From: Desulfovibrionales bacterium
Lineage (GTDB): Bacteria; Desulfobacterota; Desulfovibrionia; Desulfovibrionales; Desulfonatronaceae
Length of the DNA: 64,000 nt
NCBI GenBank assembly: GCA_007693505.1
Contig: REDL01000069.1
Location: 27,511 to 91,510, forward strand
Reading direction: 5' to 3'
The notes beneath the pieces are model-generated. The model was not told where the DNA came from, did no database searches, and saw only the letters and a list, made by a program, of their open reading frames with translations. The number at the start of each line of letters is the position of its first letter. Position 1 is the first letter of the stretch. This document shows positions 43,385-51,631 of the stretch, piece after piece. Made by a program: the position numbers and the translations under genes.

Positions 43385-46042
43385 TTGATCAAATACCTGA
43401 CAATTCCCGTACTGGCTTTTTTTCTGTTTACCGCTGCATGTGGCGGCGGCACGGCTGAAGAACTCTTTGCGGACGGCCTGCAATTAATGGAAAGCGGGAA
43501 CCATTCCGGTGCGGTGGTTGTTTTCCGCAATGTCCTGGAAAAGGATCAGAATTTCGTGGATGCCCGCTACCAGTTGGCCATGGCCTACCTGGAACTCGGG
43601 CGCTATGAAACCGCGGAGCAGGAACTGCGCAAGGTTCAGCTTCAAAATCCCAACTATCCGGGCCTGAACTTGGCTTTCGCCCGGATCTACCTGCACACGG
43701 ACCGTCTTCCCCAGGCCGACGCCGAGGCCACCCGGTATATGCAGACCCAACCACTTTCCGTGGAGGCCCTGATCATCCTGGGAGAAATCCAGGGACGGAT
43801 GAGTGAATTCGCCGAAGCCAAAGACACCTTCCAGCAGGCCCTGGAACTGGACCCGAATGCCGCCGCAGCCCACCTGGGTCTGGGCAAGGTGCTGATGATT
43901 CAAGGCGATTCCGAGCAGGCCATGCGTCGGATGGACCAGGTGCTTGCTCTGGAGCCACAGAACCTGGAAGCCCTGTATGTCCAGGCGGAGTTGCTGCGCC
44001 GCCAGGGCGACACCGACAGTCTGTTGGAAGTCTATACCCGCATAACCCGGGCCAATCCCGATGATGCCGAAACGCTCTACCAGAAGGGTCTGCTGCAACT
44101 GGATGCCGGCGATACCGATGCCGTTCAGGCTGTCATCAACCGCCTGAACGAACGCTTCCCCCGCCGCGCCGAAGGCAGTCGCCTGCAGGGGCTTCTGTCC
44201 TTCCGTGAGGGTGACTATCAGGAAGCCATCGTCAGCCTGCAGCGGGCCAACGGCATCCAGCCGGCCTTTGACGCCCACTACTTCCTCGGCCTCAGCCTGC
44301 ACCAGACCGGTGAACTGGAGAGCGCCTTGAGCCAGTTCCGGATCATCCTGGACCGCAACCCGGACTTTATCCCGGCCCGATTGATGACGGCCATGATCCT
44401 GATGCAGCAGCAACGCCTGGACCTGGCCTTGACCGAGGCCCAGCGGATCGTGAGTCAGGACCCCCAGAACGCCATGGCCTACAACATTCTCGGTAGCGTG
44501 CAGATGGCCATGGGCGATTTCGAAAGCGGCATGCACGCCTTGGAGCGCGCCACACAGCTCAACCCGCAGTTGGCGGACGCCTTTTTCAAGCAGGGCATTT
44601 TCCAGCTGGGCAGCGGCCAGGGCGAGGAAGCCACGGCCAGCCTGGATGCAGCCATCCGGGTGGCCCCGGACCAGACCAGCATTCGCATGCTCCAGTTCGC
44701 CAATCTCATGCAACAAGGTGAACTGGATCAGGCCAGAGCCACCCTCGAAGAGGCTCTGACCGGAGGCCCTGAGGATGCCCCGCTACTGAACAATATGGCC
44801 GCGGTGGCCTTTGCCCAGAACAACGTGGAACAGGCCCTGGAATACCTGACCACAGCCAAGGAACGCAGTCCCGAGTTCCCATCGGCCTATTTCAACCTGG
44901 CCTCCTTTTATCAGGCCCGCGGACAACTGGACTTGGCCTTGGCCGAGTACACCGCCCTGCTGGCCCACCATCCGGACAATCTGCGGGCCCTGCTTGCCGC
45001 AGCCGGATTGTCCACTGCTCTTGGCCACACCGACCAGGCCGAAGCCCATCTCACTAAAGCCAGAGCCACGAATCAGCCCCAGGCATTTCTGGCTTCCGCC
45101 GAGCACCTGCTTCGTCAGGGTCGGCCTGATGAAGCAAAGACCTTACTGGACCAAGGCATAGCCGCCACCGCGGACAACCAGCCCCTGAAAGAGGTCAAGG
45201 GCCGGATCCTGATGGGCCAGGGAGCGGTAGACCAGGCCGTGGCCCTGTTTGAGGAAATCAAGGCCGATCAGCCGGAAGCCGGTATCCGGCTGCTGACTGC
45301 GGCGCTTCTCCATAAAGGCGACGTCCCGGCCGCCATCAACCAGGCCCAGGAGCTGATCAACCTGTTTCCGGATGCGGACCGCGGCTACCTCCTGCTGGCG
45401 TCCATCCATGAAACCGCGGGTGACCTGAACCTGGCCGAGGAACAGATCCGAAAGGCCATCCAGGCCGCCCCGGGAAGTGCGGAGGCCCAATTCCGCCTTG
45501 GCAATCTACAGGCTCGCCAGGGCGCCATGGACGAAGCCATGGCCTCGTTTACCCAAGCCGTGGAGATCGATCCCAATTTCATTCCGGCCCTGTTCGCTCA
45601 GGGCAACATCCTGGAGGCCCGCAATGAAATCCCCCAGGCCATGGAGCTGTACCAGCGCATTCTGGAGATCAACCCCAATTACGTCCCAGCCCTGAACAAC
45701 CTGGCCTATCAGGCCCTCAAGGGCCATGGCAGTCCGGAACAGGCCCTGGAGCTGGCCGGACGGGCTTTTCGCCAGGCCCAGAACAACCCGGCAATCATGG
45801 ATACTCTTGGTCTGGCCCTGCTCAAGAACAACCGGGCCGAGGAAGGCCGTCGGGTCCTGGAGCGGGCCGTGGAGCTGCTGCCCGACCACCCCACTGTCCG
45901 CTTTCACCTGGCCATGGCCTACCAAATGACCGACGAGCCGGAAAAAGCCCTGGAACATGTCACCAGAGCCCTGGAGCATGAGAATTTCCCGGAACGGGAC
46001 GACGCCCGCCGCCTGATGCAAGAACTGGAACAAACACTGTAA
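43385..46042 (+). CDS. prsT: PEP-CTERM system TPR-repeat lipoprotein PrsT
   Basis: About 885 residues, starting with a lipoprotein signal (hydrophobic IPVLAFFLFTAAC, lipobox Cys) and then a continuous array of more than 20 tetratricopeptide repeats with AYLELGRYETAEQELRKV-type and NPNYVPALNNLAY-type units. TIGR02917 (PrsT) proteins have this length and layout and belong to exosortase EPS loci, where they are thought to organise the secretion assembly at the membrane. TTG 43385 is preferred because GGAGG (43372-43376) lies 8 bases upstream; ATG 43370 would put it inside the gene. It is the first gene of the EPS operon, 37 bases before epsB. Confidence 0.9.
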   Translation: MIKYLTIPVLAFFLFTAACGGGTAEELFADGLQLMESGNHSGAVVVFRNVLEKDQNFVDARYQLAMAYLELGRYETAEQELRKVQLQNPNYPGLNLAFARIYLHTDRLPQADAEATRYMQTQPLSVEALIILGEIQGRMSEFAEAKDTFQQALELDPNAAAAHLGLGKVLMIQGDSEQAMRRMDQVLALEPQNLEALYVQAELLRRQGDTDSLLEVYTRITRANPDDAETLYQKGLLQLDAGDTDAVQAVINRLNERFPRRAEGSRLQGLLSFREGDYQEAIVSLQRANGIQPAFDAHYFLGLSLHQTGELESALSQFRIILDRNPDFIPARLMTAMILMQQQRLDLALTEAQRIVSQDPQNAMAYNILGSVQMAMGDFESGMHALERATQLNPQLADAFFKQGIFQLGSGQGEEATASLDAAIRVAPDQTSIRMLQFANLMQQGELDQARATLEEALTGGPEDAPLLNNMAAVAFAQNNVEQALEYLTTAKERSPEFPSAYFNLASFYQARGQLDLALAEYTALLAHHPDNLRALLAAAGLSTALGHTDQAEAHLTKARATNQPQAFLASAEHLLRQGRPDEAKTLLDQGIAATADNQPLKEVKGRILMGQGAVDQAVALFEEIKADQPEAGIRLLTAALLHKGDVPAAINQAQELINLFPDADRGYLLLASIHETAGDLNLAEEQIRKAIQAAPGSAEAQFRLGNLQARQGAMDEAMASFTQAVEIDPNFIPALFAQGNILEARNEIPQAMELYQRILEINPNYVPALNNLAYQALKGHGSPEQALELAGRAFRQAQNNPAIMDTLGLALLKNNRAEEGRRVLERAVELLPDHPTVRFHLAMAYQMTDEPEKALEHVTRALEHENFPERDDARRLMQELEQTL

Positions 46043-46079
46043 CCTTCATCAGATCAATCTCTGTCCGGAGGAATCGTCC

Positions 46080-47432
46080 ATGAATCGTTTTCACGCAACA
46101 CTGACCGCCGGCGACTTGGCTCTTGCCCTGGGCGCTCTGTATGTTGCCCTGCTGCTCCGCTTTGGAGAAATCTTCCAGGCCGGATTCATCACCATGGAAC
46201 AGATTGGGGCCTTTGTCCTGGTCATGCTTTTCTCCTCATTCTTCGTGGAAATGTACACCCAGCGTCAGGACATCACCTCCCGCAGCCTGGCCATGCGCAT
46301 CCTGTTCGGGATAACCCTGTCCTTTTTCCTGCTGTCCGCCCTGTACTACCTGTTTCCCACCACCATGTACGGACGAGGCGTGCTCCTTCCGGCCTTGGCC
46401 ATCTTCGGCGCCTTGCAGTTCTCCTGGCATACGCTCTTTCAGCGCCTGAACATCATGCCCGGATTGACCAAACGGGTATTGATCGTGGGCACCGGCCCCC
46501 TGGCCCAGCAGATGGGCAGCCTGGTCAGCGCCCACGGCCATCAATATCAACTGGCCGGCTACTACGACCTGGAGTGCGAACCCGTCGTCATTCCCCGCGG
46601 CGAAATCGTACCCAACGGCCATGGTCTCTTCGAGGCCGTGAAACAGATCAAGCCGCACAAGGTCGTGGTTTCCCTGACCCAGCGCCGCGGGACCTTTCCC
46701 CTCCAGGACATGCTCAGTTGCAAGGTCAGCGGAGTGGACGTGGTGGACGCCCCGTCATTCTATGAGCGGGTTACCGGCAAGCTTTTGCTGGAAAACATCA
46801 CCCCGAGCTGGTTCATTTTTTCCAGCGGCTTTCGGATCAACAGTCTGATTCGTCTGGCCAAACGAATGCTGGACGTCACCGCGGCGGGTATTGGCCTGAT
46901 CCTGACCGCCCCGATCTTTCCGGTCGTGGCCCTGCTGATCAAGCTGGACTCGCCGGGTCCGGTCTTCTTCCGCCAAACCCGCGTGGGCCAGGGCGATCGA
47001 GAATTCACCCTGTTCAAATTCCGCAGCATGCGCCAGGATGCCGAGGCGGCCTCCGGCGCGGTCTGGGCCCAGAAAGACGACCCCCGCGTCACCAAGTTGG
47101 GCCATTTCCTGCGCAAGAGTCGTATTGACGAAATCCCACAGCTGTTCAACGTGCTCCTGGGGGACATGAGTCTGGTCGGCCCCCGGCCGGAGCGGCCGGA
47201 ATTCGTGGCCAAGCTCAAAGAGGTCATCCCCTACTACTCCGAACGCCACTACGTGAATCCCGGAGTCACCGGCTGGGCCCAGGTCCGCTATCCCTACGGC
47301 TCCTCGGTGGAGGACGCCATCGAAAAGTTGCGCTACGATCTTTACTACGTGAAAAACATGTCTATCCTCTTTGACCTGCGAATCATGCTCCGGACAGTCA
47401 GTGTGATTCTGTTTCGTGAGGGCAGTCGGTAG
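46080..47432 (+). CDS. epsB: EpsB-type polyprenyl phosphate sugar transferase
   Basis: The 450-residue protein has four to five N-terminal membrane helices (1-125), a Rossmann-like central domain (VLIVGTGPLAQQM, about 137), a further membrane segment near 275 (LIRLAKRMLDVTAAGIGLIL) and a C-terminal bacterial sugar transferase domain: SPGPVFFRQTRVGQGDREFTLFKFRSM, DDPRVTKLGHFLRKSRIDEIPQLFNVLLGDMSLVGPRPERP, PGVTGWAQV. This is the WbaP/EpsB layout (TIGR03013). It transfers the first sugar phosphate to undecaprenyl phosphate. The stop codon TAG is the first three bases of a heptamer array. Confidence 0.92.
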   Translation: MNRFHATLTAGDLALALGALYVALLLRFGEIFQAGFITMEQIGAFVLVMLFSSFFVEMYTQRQDITSRSLAMRILFGITLSFFLLSALYYLFPTTMYGRGVLLPALAIFGALQFSWHTLFQRLNIMPGLTKRVLIVGTGPLAQQMGSLVSAHGHQYQLAGYYDLECEPVVIPRGEIVPNGHGLFEAVKQIKPHKVVVSLTQRRGTFPLQDMLSCKVSGVDVVDAPSFYERVTGKLLLENITPSWFIFSSGFRINSLIRLAKRMLDVTAAGIGLILTAPIFPVVALLIKLDSPGPVFFRQTRVGQGDREFTLFKFRSMRQDAEAASGAVWAQKDDPRVTKLGHFLRKSRIDEIPQLFNVLLGDMSLVGPRPERPEFVAKLKEVIPYYSERHYVNPGVTGWAQVRYPYGSSVEDAIEKLRYDLYYVKNMSILFDLRIMLRTVSVILFREGSR

Positions 47433-47461
47433 TGCTGAGTGCTGAGTGCTGAGTGCTGAGA
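47430..47461 (+). repeat. Heptamer array (TGCTGAG type) starting in the epsB stop codon
   Basis: Four exact copies of a 7-base unit (read as GAGTGCT), the first one being TAGTGCT, which contains the epsB stop codon. It is the reverse complement of the CTCAGCA units at 51526-51631. Confidence 0.88.
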
Positions 47462-47522
47462 AAAAGCAGTCACTATAGGTAACGTATTGTCATGCTGTTA
47501 TCGCCTATTCCTCTTTCTACTG

Positions 47523-47571
47523 TTGACTTTCGATTTTCACCTTTCAACTTTCAACTCTGACCTTCCCTTTT
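47523..47571 (+). repeat. Heptamer array (TCAACTT type) before the export gene
   Basis: Six to seven phased units of consensus TCAACTT, ending 27 bases before ATG 47598 and just before the ribosome-binding site AAAGGAG. Together with the array at 47430-47461 it frames a 61-base spacer without a gene. Confidence 0.7.
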
Positions 47572-47597
47572 CAGATACCTGACCCAAAGGAGATAGT

Positions 47598-48401
47598 ATG
47601 TTACGATATCTTTTGATGGTTTTCATTGCTGTGTTTTTGTTCCTGCCCGGCCTGGGGAATGCGCAGGATTATGTAATTGGGGAGGGGGATGGGTTGTTCA
47701 TTTCGGTGTGGGATGAACCGAAACTGAGTGTATCGGCCACGGTCCGCCCAGACGGGAAGATCACCATTCCCGGTCTCGGAGATGTGACGGCCAGCGGCCT
47801 GACCCCGGGACAGCTCCAGGCCGAATTGACGGAACAGTTGAAAGACCTGGTCCGCAATCCCATTGTCACGGTCTCCGTGCAGACGATCACCAACAGCAGG
47901 GTCTTCTTTTTTGGCGGCGGCCTGGAGGTCGGGGTTCAGGATCTGTTGCGCCAGACCTCGCTGCTCCAGATGCTGAGCACGGTGGGCAGTCTCCAGAATA
48001 CCGATCTGCGGGCGGCTTATGTCCTCCGGGATGGGGAAAAGATCAAGGAAGACTTTCATGCCCTGATCGTTGAGGGTGACATTCGAGAGGACATCCTGTT
48101 GCGCAACAACGATGTCATCTATATTCCGCCGCTGCGCGAGCCCAATGTCTATGTTCTTGGTGCGGTGGAAAACCCCAGGAACATCACTTTCAGGGAAGGG
48201 CTGACCGTGCTCGAAGCCGTACTGGAAGCCGGTGGGTTCACGCCGTTTGCCCGTGAAAACCGGACCGTAGTCATCCGCAAGCAGGATGACGAGGAGATCA
48301 CCATTCCGGTTCGTGGCAAGGATTTGCTGCAGGGAGACGCCAGCCAGAATATCACCCTGCAGCCAGGAGACTACGTGATTATCCGGGAAGGGTTATTTTA
48401 G
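47598..48401 (+). CDS. Wza-like polysaccharide export protein
   Basis: The 267-residue protein has a signal peptide (MLRYLLMVFIAVFLFLPGLG, cleaved near GNA-QD), a poly_export domain (YVIGEGDGLFISVWDEPKLS, VRPDGKITIPGLGDV, LTEQLKDLVRNPIVTVSV) and SLBB repeats (VYVLGAVENPRNITFREGLTVLEAVLEAGG, PGDYVIIREGLF). It is the outer-membrane polysaccharide exporter of the exosortase EPS locus (TIGR03027 type). It lacks a lipobox Cys at the cleavage site, unlike E. coli Wza. Good AAAGGAG site upstream. It precedes the chain-length determinant gene by 66 bases. Confidence 0.88.
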   Translation: MLRYLLMVFIAVFLFLPGLGNAQDYVIGEGDGLFISVWDEPKLSVSATVRPDGKITIPGLGDVTASGLTPGQLQAELTEQLKDLVRNPIVTVSVQTITNSRVFFFGGGLEVGVQDLLRQTSLLQMLSTVGSLQNTDLRAAYVLRDGEKIKEDFHALIVEGDIREDILLRNNDVIYIPPLREPNVYVLGAVENPRNITFREGLTVLEAVLEAGGFTPFARENRTVVIRKQDDEEITIPVRGKDLLQGDASQNITLQPGDYVIIREGLF

Positions 48402-48467
48402 GCTCTAAAAAATAGCACATCTTTCTTTTGATCAGCATCACTTTTTCCACGGTTTTTTGGAGTATTC

Positions 48468-50033
48468 ATGACCACCCAATCCGATTTGGATATCAAAAAA
48501 TATTTGCACCTCGCTTTCAACCGCCGTTTTTTGATTATTTTCGTAGCAATTGCCGTCACTTTTGCGGCCATCCTGTTCAGTATGGTCAAGACCAACAAGT
48601 ACCAGGCCAGCAGCACGGTGTTCATCGAGGAAAATCTGATGGCCAGCCTGATGCGTGGCGTGGCCGTGACTCCATCCATGGACGCCAAGATTCGTGTCCT
48701 GAGTACGGCCATGCAAAGCCGGACCATGCTTCATAATGTTCTTCGCGAGTTGAATCTGGACCTTACGGCTCGCAATGACGCGGAACTGGAGAAGCTGATT
48801 GAGGATGTCCGCCGCGCCCTCAACATCCGTATTCGTGGGCGGGATCTGTTCATCATCTCCTTTGTTCATGAGAACCCGCAACAGGCCCGGGATTTCGTGA
48901 ACACCCTGGTCCGTCGCTACGTTGAGGAAAATATCGCCACTGGCCGCGACGACACATACGCAGCCTTTGGTTTTCTCGCCGAACAGATCGAAATTCACCG
49001 CGGACGCCTGGATGCTGCCGATGCAGCGGTTATGGAACTGCGCACCCGCAAGGGTGATTTGTTGAACCGTGACCCAGGTCAACTCCTGGAGCAGATTGCC
49101 ATGGCCGAAGATCGCCTCCAGGAATTGTCACTGCGCCGGATGGAGATGCTTTCCCGGGCTGCTGCCGAGGATTCCTTGATGCTCAACCAGCAAGGAGTTC
49201 CGGTTCAGGGTAGCGTGAGCCGCCTGGATCTCTTGGAAAATCGCCTGTCCGAATTGCTGTTACGCTATGGCCCGGCGTATCCGGAAGTCATCCGGGTCCA
49301 GGCCGAAATCCAGATGCTGGAACAACACCTGGAACAGAATCCCCAGGGCAACACCACACAGTCCACCGGCATGAGCTCCAGACCGCGCGGAGCCAATATC
49401 TACACCGTCCAGGCCCAGGAACTCCGGGCTCAGGAGCAACGTGTACAGCGACAGATCGAATATTTTAACGAGCTGCTGCAAAACATCCCCCTGGCTCAGG
49501 CTCAGTTCGCGGAGTTGCAACACAAGCGGGAAGAGCAGCAAAAAGTCCTCTCCCAACTGATGGACCGCTACGGGCAGGCCGAAATATCCCGACAGATGGA
49601 GCTTCAGGACAAGACCACTTCGTTCCGAATTGTTGACCCGGCCATTTTGCCCACCTCCCCCCATAGCCCGAACCGGCTGATGCTCATAATCCTGGGCATG
49701 TTCGGCGGCATTGGCTTGGGGGCCGGGATGGCTTTTGGACTGGACCAGTTGGATCGTTCGGTACGGCATGTGGACAAACTGAAAGCCATGGGCCTTCCCG
49801 TGCTGGCAGTAGTTCCTCAGATGGAGAACCCTGTTCTTGTGCGCCGACAGCGTATCCGAAACCTTGTCCTGTACATTCTGGCCGGAATCGGTGTGGCAAT
49901 GATCGCCGGGGTCATGCTCCTGGAAATCTTTGACGTGCCCATCCTGTACAACGTCGTCCAGACCCAGCTTCTTCGACCGGAAGTTGATCAGTTCGTGGGG
50001 TACCTGAAACAACTATACTGGACGGTCTTCTGA
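48468..50033 (+). CDS. Wzc-like chain-length determinant (PEP-CTERM locus type)
   Basis: A 521-residue inner-membrane protein with a membrane helix near residues 20-40 (FLIIFVAIAVTFAAILFSMV), a large periplasmic coiled-coil middle (about 180-380, rich in Glu/Gln/Leu) and a second membrane helix near 410 (LMLIILGMFGGIGLGAGMAF), with a further hydrophobic segment near 470. It has the Wzz/GumC topology but no kinase domain; the kinase is the next gene. TIGR03007 members have this layout. It controls polymer length and pairs with the Wza-like exporter. Confidence 0.88.
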   Translation: MTTQSDLDIKKYLHLAFNRRFLIIFVAIAVTFAAILFSMVKTNKYQASSTVFIEENLMASLMRGVAVTPSMDAKIRVLSTAMQSRTMLHNVLRELNLDLTARNDAELEKLIEDVRRALNIRIRGRDLFIISFVHENPQQARDFVNTLVRRYVEENIATGRDDTYAAFGFLAEQIEIHRGRLDAADAAVMELRTRKGDLLNRDPGQLLEQIAMAEDRLQELSLRRMEMLSRAAAEDSLMLNQQGVPVQGSVSRLDLLENRLSELLLRYGPAYPEVIRVQAEIQMLEQHLEQNPQGNTTQSTGMSSRPRGANIYTVQAQELRAQEQRVQRQIEYFNELLQNIPLAQAQFAELQHKREEQQKVLSQLMDRYGQAEISRQMELQDKTTSFRIVDPAILPTSPHSPNRLMLIILGMFGGIGLGAGMAFGLDQLDRSVRHVDKLKAMGLPVLAVVPQMENPVLVRRQRIRNLVLYILAGIGVAMIAGVMLLEIFDVPILYNVVQTQLLRPEVDQFVGYLKQLYWTVF

Positions 50034-50172
50034 GTACGAGTACCGTTGATGGGCTGCTGCCGGCACATTTCGCCCACTCCCAGCCTTACCTGAATGAACA
50101 GTGGCCGTTTCCATTTTACGGTGAATCGGCCACCGCACTTCTTTTCCCCTCCAACCCGCCGGAACACGACAT

Positions 50173-51039
50173 ATGAGCCGCATTGAAGAAGCCCTTGAAA
50201 AAGCCGCCAGATTGCGTGGCGATCATGGAAATACCGGACCCAATGAGCCCGAGTTACCGCCCCGTGCCCCTTCTGCCCCGACGAAGCCCCTGCCCGCATC
50301 CGAGCTTCCGCCGGAAGCCTTTACATCAGCCAGTGTGAACCTGAACATCACCAACAACACCCTGGTCACGGCCACGGACCCGCAATCCCCCATTGCCGAG
50401 GAATACCGCAAACTCAAGGAAATGATCATCAAACTGACCCGTTCGGATCAGACCAAAAACACCCTGATGATCACCAGTGCCATGAGTGGCGAAGGCAAGA
50501 CCACCACGGCCTTGAATTTGGCCATCAGCCTGGCCCAGGAATACGACCACACCGTGCTGCTCATCGACGCCGACCTGCGCAAGCCGTCCATCATGCGCTA
50601 TTTGGACAAGACCGCGCCTCCTGGCCCGGGACTGACCGAATGCCTGCTGGACGACACGCCGGTCTCCGAGGTGCTGGTCAAGACCGGCATCGGCAAGCTG
50701 GTCATCCTCCCGTCGGGACGGGTGGCACCCAACCCCGGAGAGCTGTTTTCCTCCAAGAAGCTGCGCGACCTGATTCGGGAGATGAAGCACCGCTATCAGG
50801 ACCGGTACATCATCATCGACACCCCTCCGGTGCTGCCCTTTGCCGAAACCCGGACCTTGAGCGGCATTGTCGACGGGGTCATCGTCGTGGTCAAATCCGG
50901 ACTCTCCACCGTGGAAAACATCCAGGACGCCTGCGAGGCCATGCGCGGCGCCAACCTCCTCGGCCTGGTCTACAACCACGCCCGCCCGGATTCCTTGAGC
51001 AGCAGTTATGCGTACTATTATAACACCTACAAGTACTGA
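50173..51039 (+). CDS. Exopolysaccharide tyrosine autokinase
   Basis: A 288-residue cytosolic BY-kinase: Walker A SGEGKTTTALNLA (Lys109), Walker A' VLLIDADLRKPS, Walker B YIIIDTPPVLP, and a C-terminal tyrosine cluster (SSYAYYYNTYKY) that is the autophosphorylation tail. The first 85 residues are a Pro-rich linker after SRIEEALEKAARL, which contacts the chain-length protein. This is the TIGR03018 type found in exosortase EPS loci. The stop TGA (51037-51039) is the first three bases of a heptamer array of TGAGAGC units. Confidence 0.9.
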   Translation: MSRIEEALEKAARLRGDHGNTGPNEPELPPRAPSAPTKPLPASELPPEAFTSASVNLNITNNTLVTATDPQSPIAEEYRKLKEMIIKLTRSDQTKNTLMITSAMSGEGKTTTALNLAISLAQEYDHTVLLIDADLRKPSIMRYLDKTAPPGPGLTECLLDDTPVSEVLVKTGIGKLVILPSGRVAPNPGELFSSKKLRDLIREMKHRYQDRYIIIDTPPVLPFAETRTLSGIVDGVIVVVKSGLSTVENIQDACEAMRGANLLGLVYNHARPDSLSSSYAYYYNTYKY

Positions 51040-51099
51040 GAGTTGAGAGCTGAGAGCTGAGAGCTGAGAGCTGAGAGCTGAGAGCTGAGAGCTGAGAGA
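51037..51099 (+). repeat. Heptamer array (TGAGAGC) starting in the kinase stop codon
   Basis: Nine phased 7-base units, seven of them identical (TGAGAGC). The first unit contains the TGA stop of the tyrosine kinase gene. It is the left-hand partner of the inverted array at 51526-51631 around the broken IVP gene. Confidence 0.92.
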
Positions 51100-51116
51100 A
51101 ATGTTTGGGATGTCGC

Positions 51117-51523
51117 ATGAATTGTCAAGTCCCTTCGAGGAGGTCACTTCCAGTCCGTCAGCTCGAGAACTTGGTTGCATGGCAACGGGCCAGAGAACTC
51201 ACGAAGTGCATCTATACATTACATTGACCATGCTTGAGCCATTTTGCAGAGATTACGGTCTACGAGGACAAATCCAACGAGCAGCGGTTTCCGTGATGTC
51301 CAATATCGCCGAGGGATGTGAACGGTCCGGCAAGGCCGAATTCCATCAGTTTCTGGTCATTGCCAAAGGCTCATGCGCGGAAGTGCGCTCCCAACTCTAC
51401 GTGGCCCTGGACATCGGCTACGTATCTCAAGACCAGTTCCAAAAAGCTCACGATCTCTCCAAGGAAACATCCCGGATCATCAACGGACTCCGAGCATCCC
51501 TGAACCACCACCGCACCCCCTAA
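51117..51523 (+). pseudogene. Frameshifted four-helix-bundle (IVP/S23) gene between two arrays
   Basis: The N-terminal part, ATG 51117 to about 51215, reads [10 protein letters not shown] then [20 protein letters not shown], the normal first helix of the IVP family. It then hits a stop at 51225. The rest of the protein continues in another frame to 51523: [61 protein letters not shown]. The shift coincides with a tandem 5-base duplication, TACATTACAT, at about 51213-51223; removing one copy restores one continuous reading frame (IYTLTM). So the gene was recently intact. It sits in the EPS operon between kinase and ATPase, flanked on both sides by inverted heptamer arrays. Confidence 0.85.
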
Positions 51524-51525
51524 AC

Positions 51526-51631
51526 CCTCCAACTCAGAACTTTCAACTCAGCACTCAGCACTCTCAACTTTTAAACTCAGCACTCCGCACTCAGCACTTA
51601 GCACTCTCAACCCAGCACTCAGCACTCCCCT
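51526..51631 (+). repeat. Heptamer array (CTCAGCA type) ending at the ATPase start codon
   Basis: About 15 phased units (one 1-base slip near 51575), consensus CTCAGCA with CTCTCAA and CTTTCAA variants. It fills the whole space from the broken IVP gene to the ATG at 51632 and leaves no Shine-Dalgarno sequence. The unit is the reverse complement of TGCTGAG. Confidence 0.92.

Noticed and set aside
51037..51631. CRISPR-like array
   Set aside because: The units are 7 bases, in direct contact and without spacers; no cas genes are seen.
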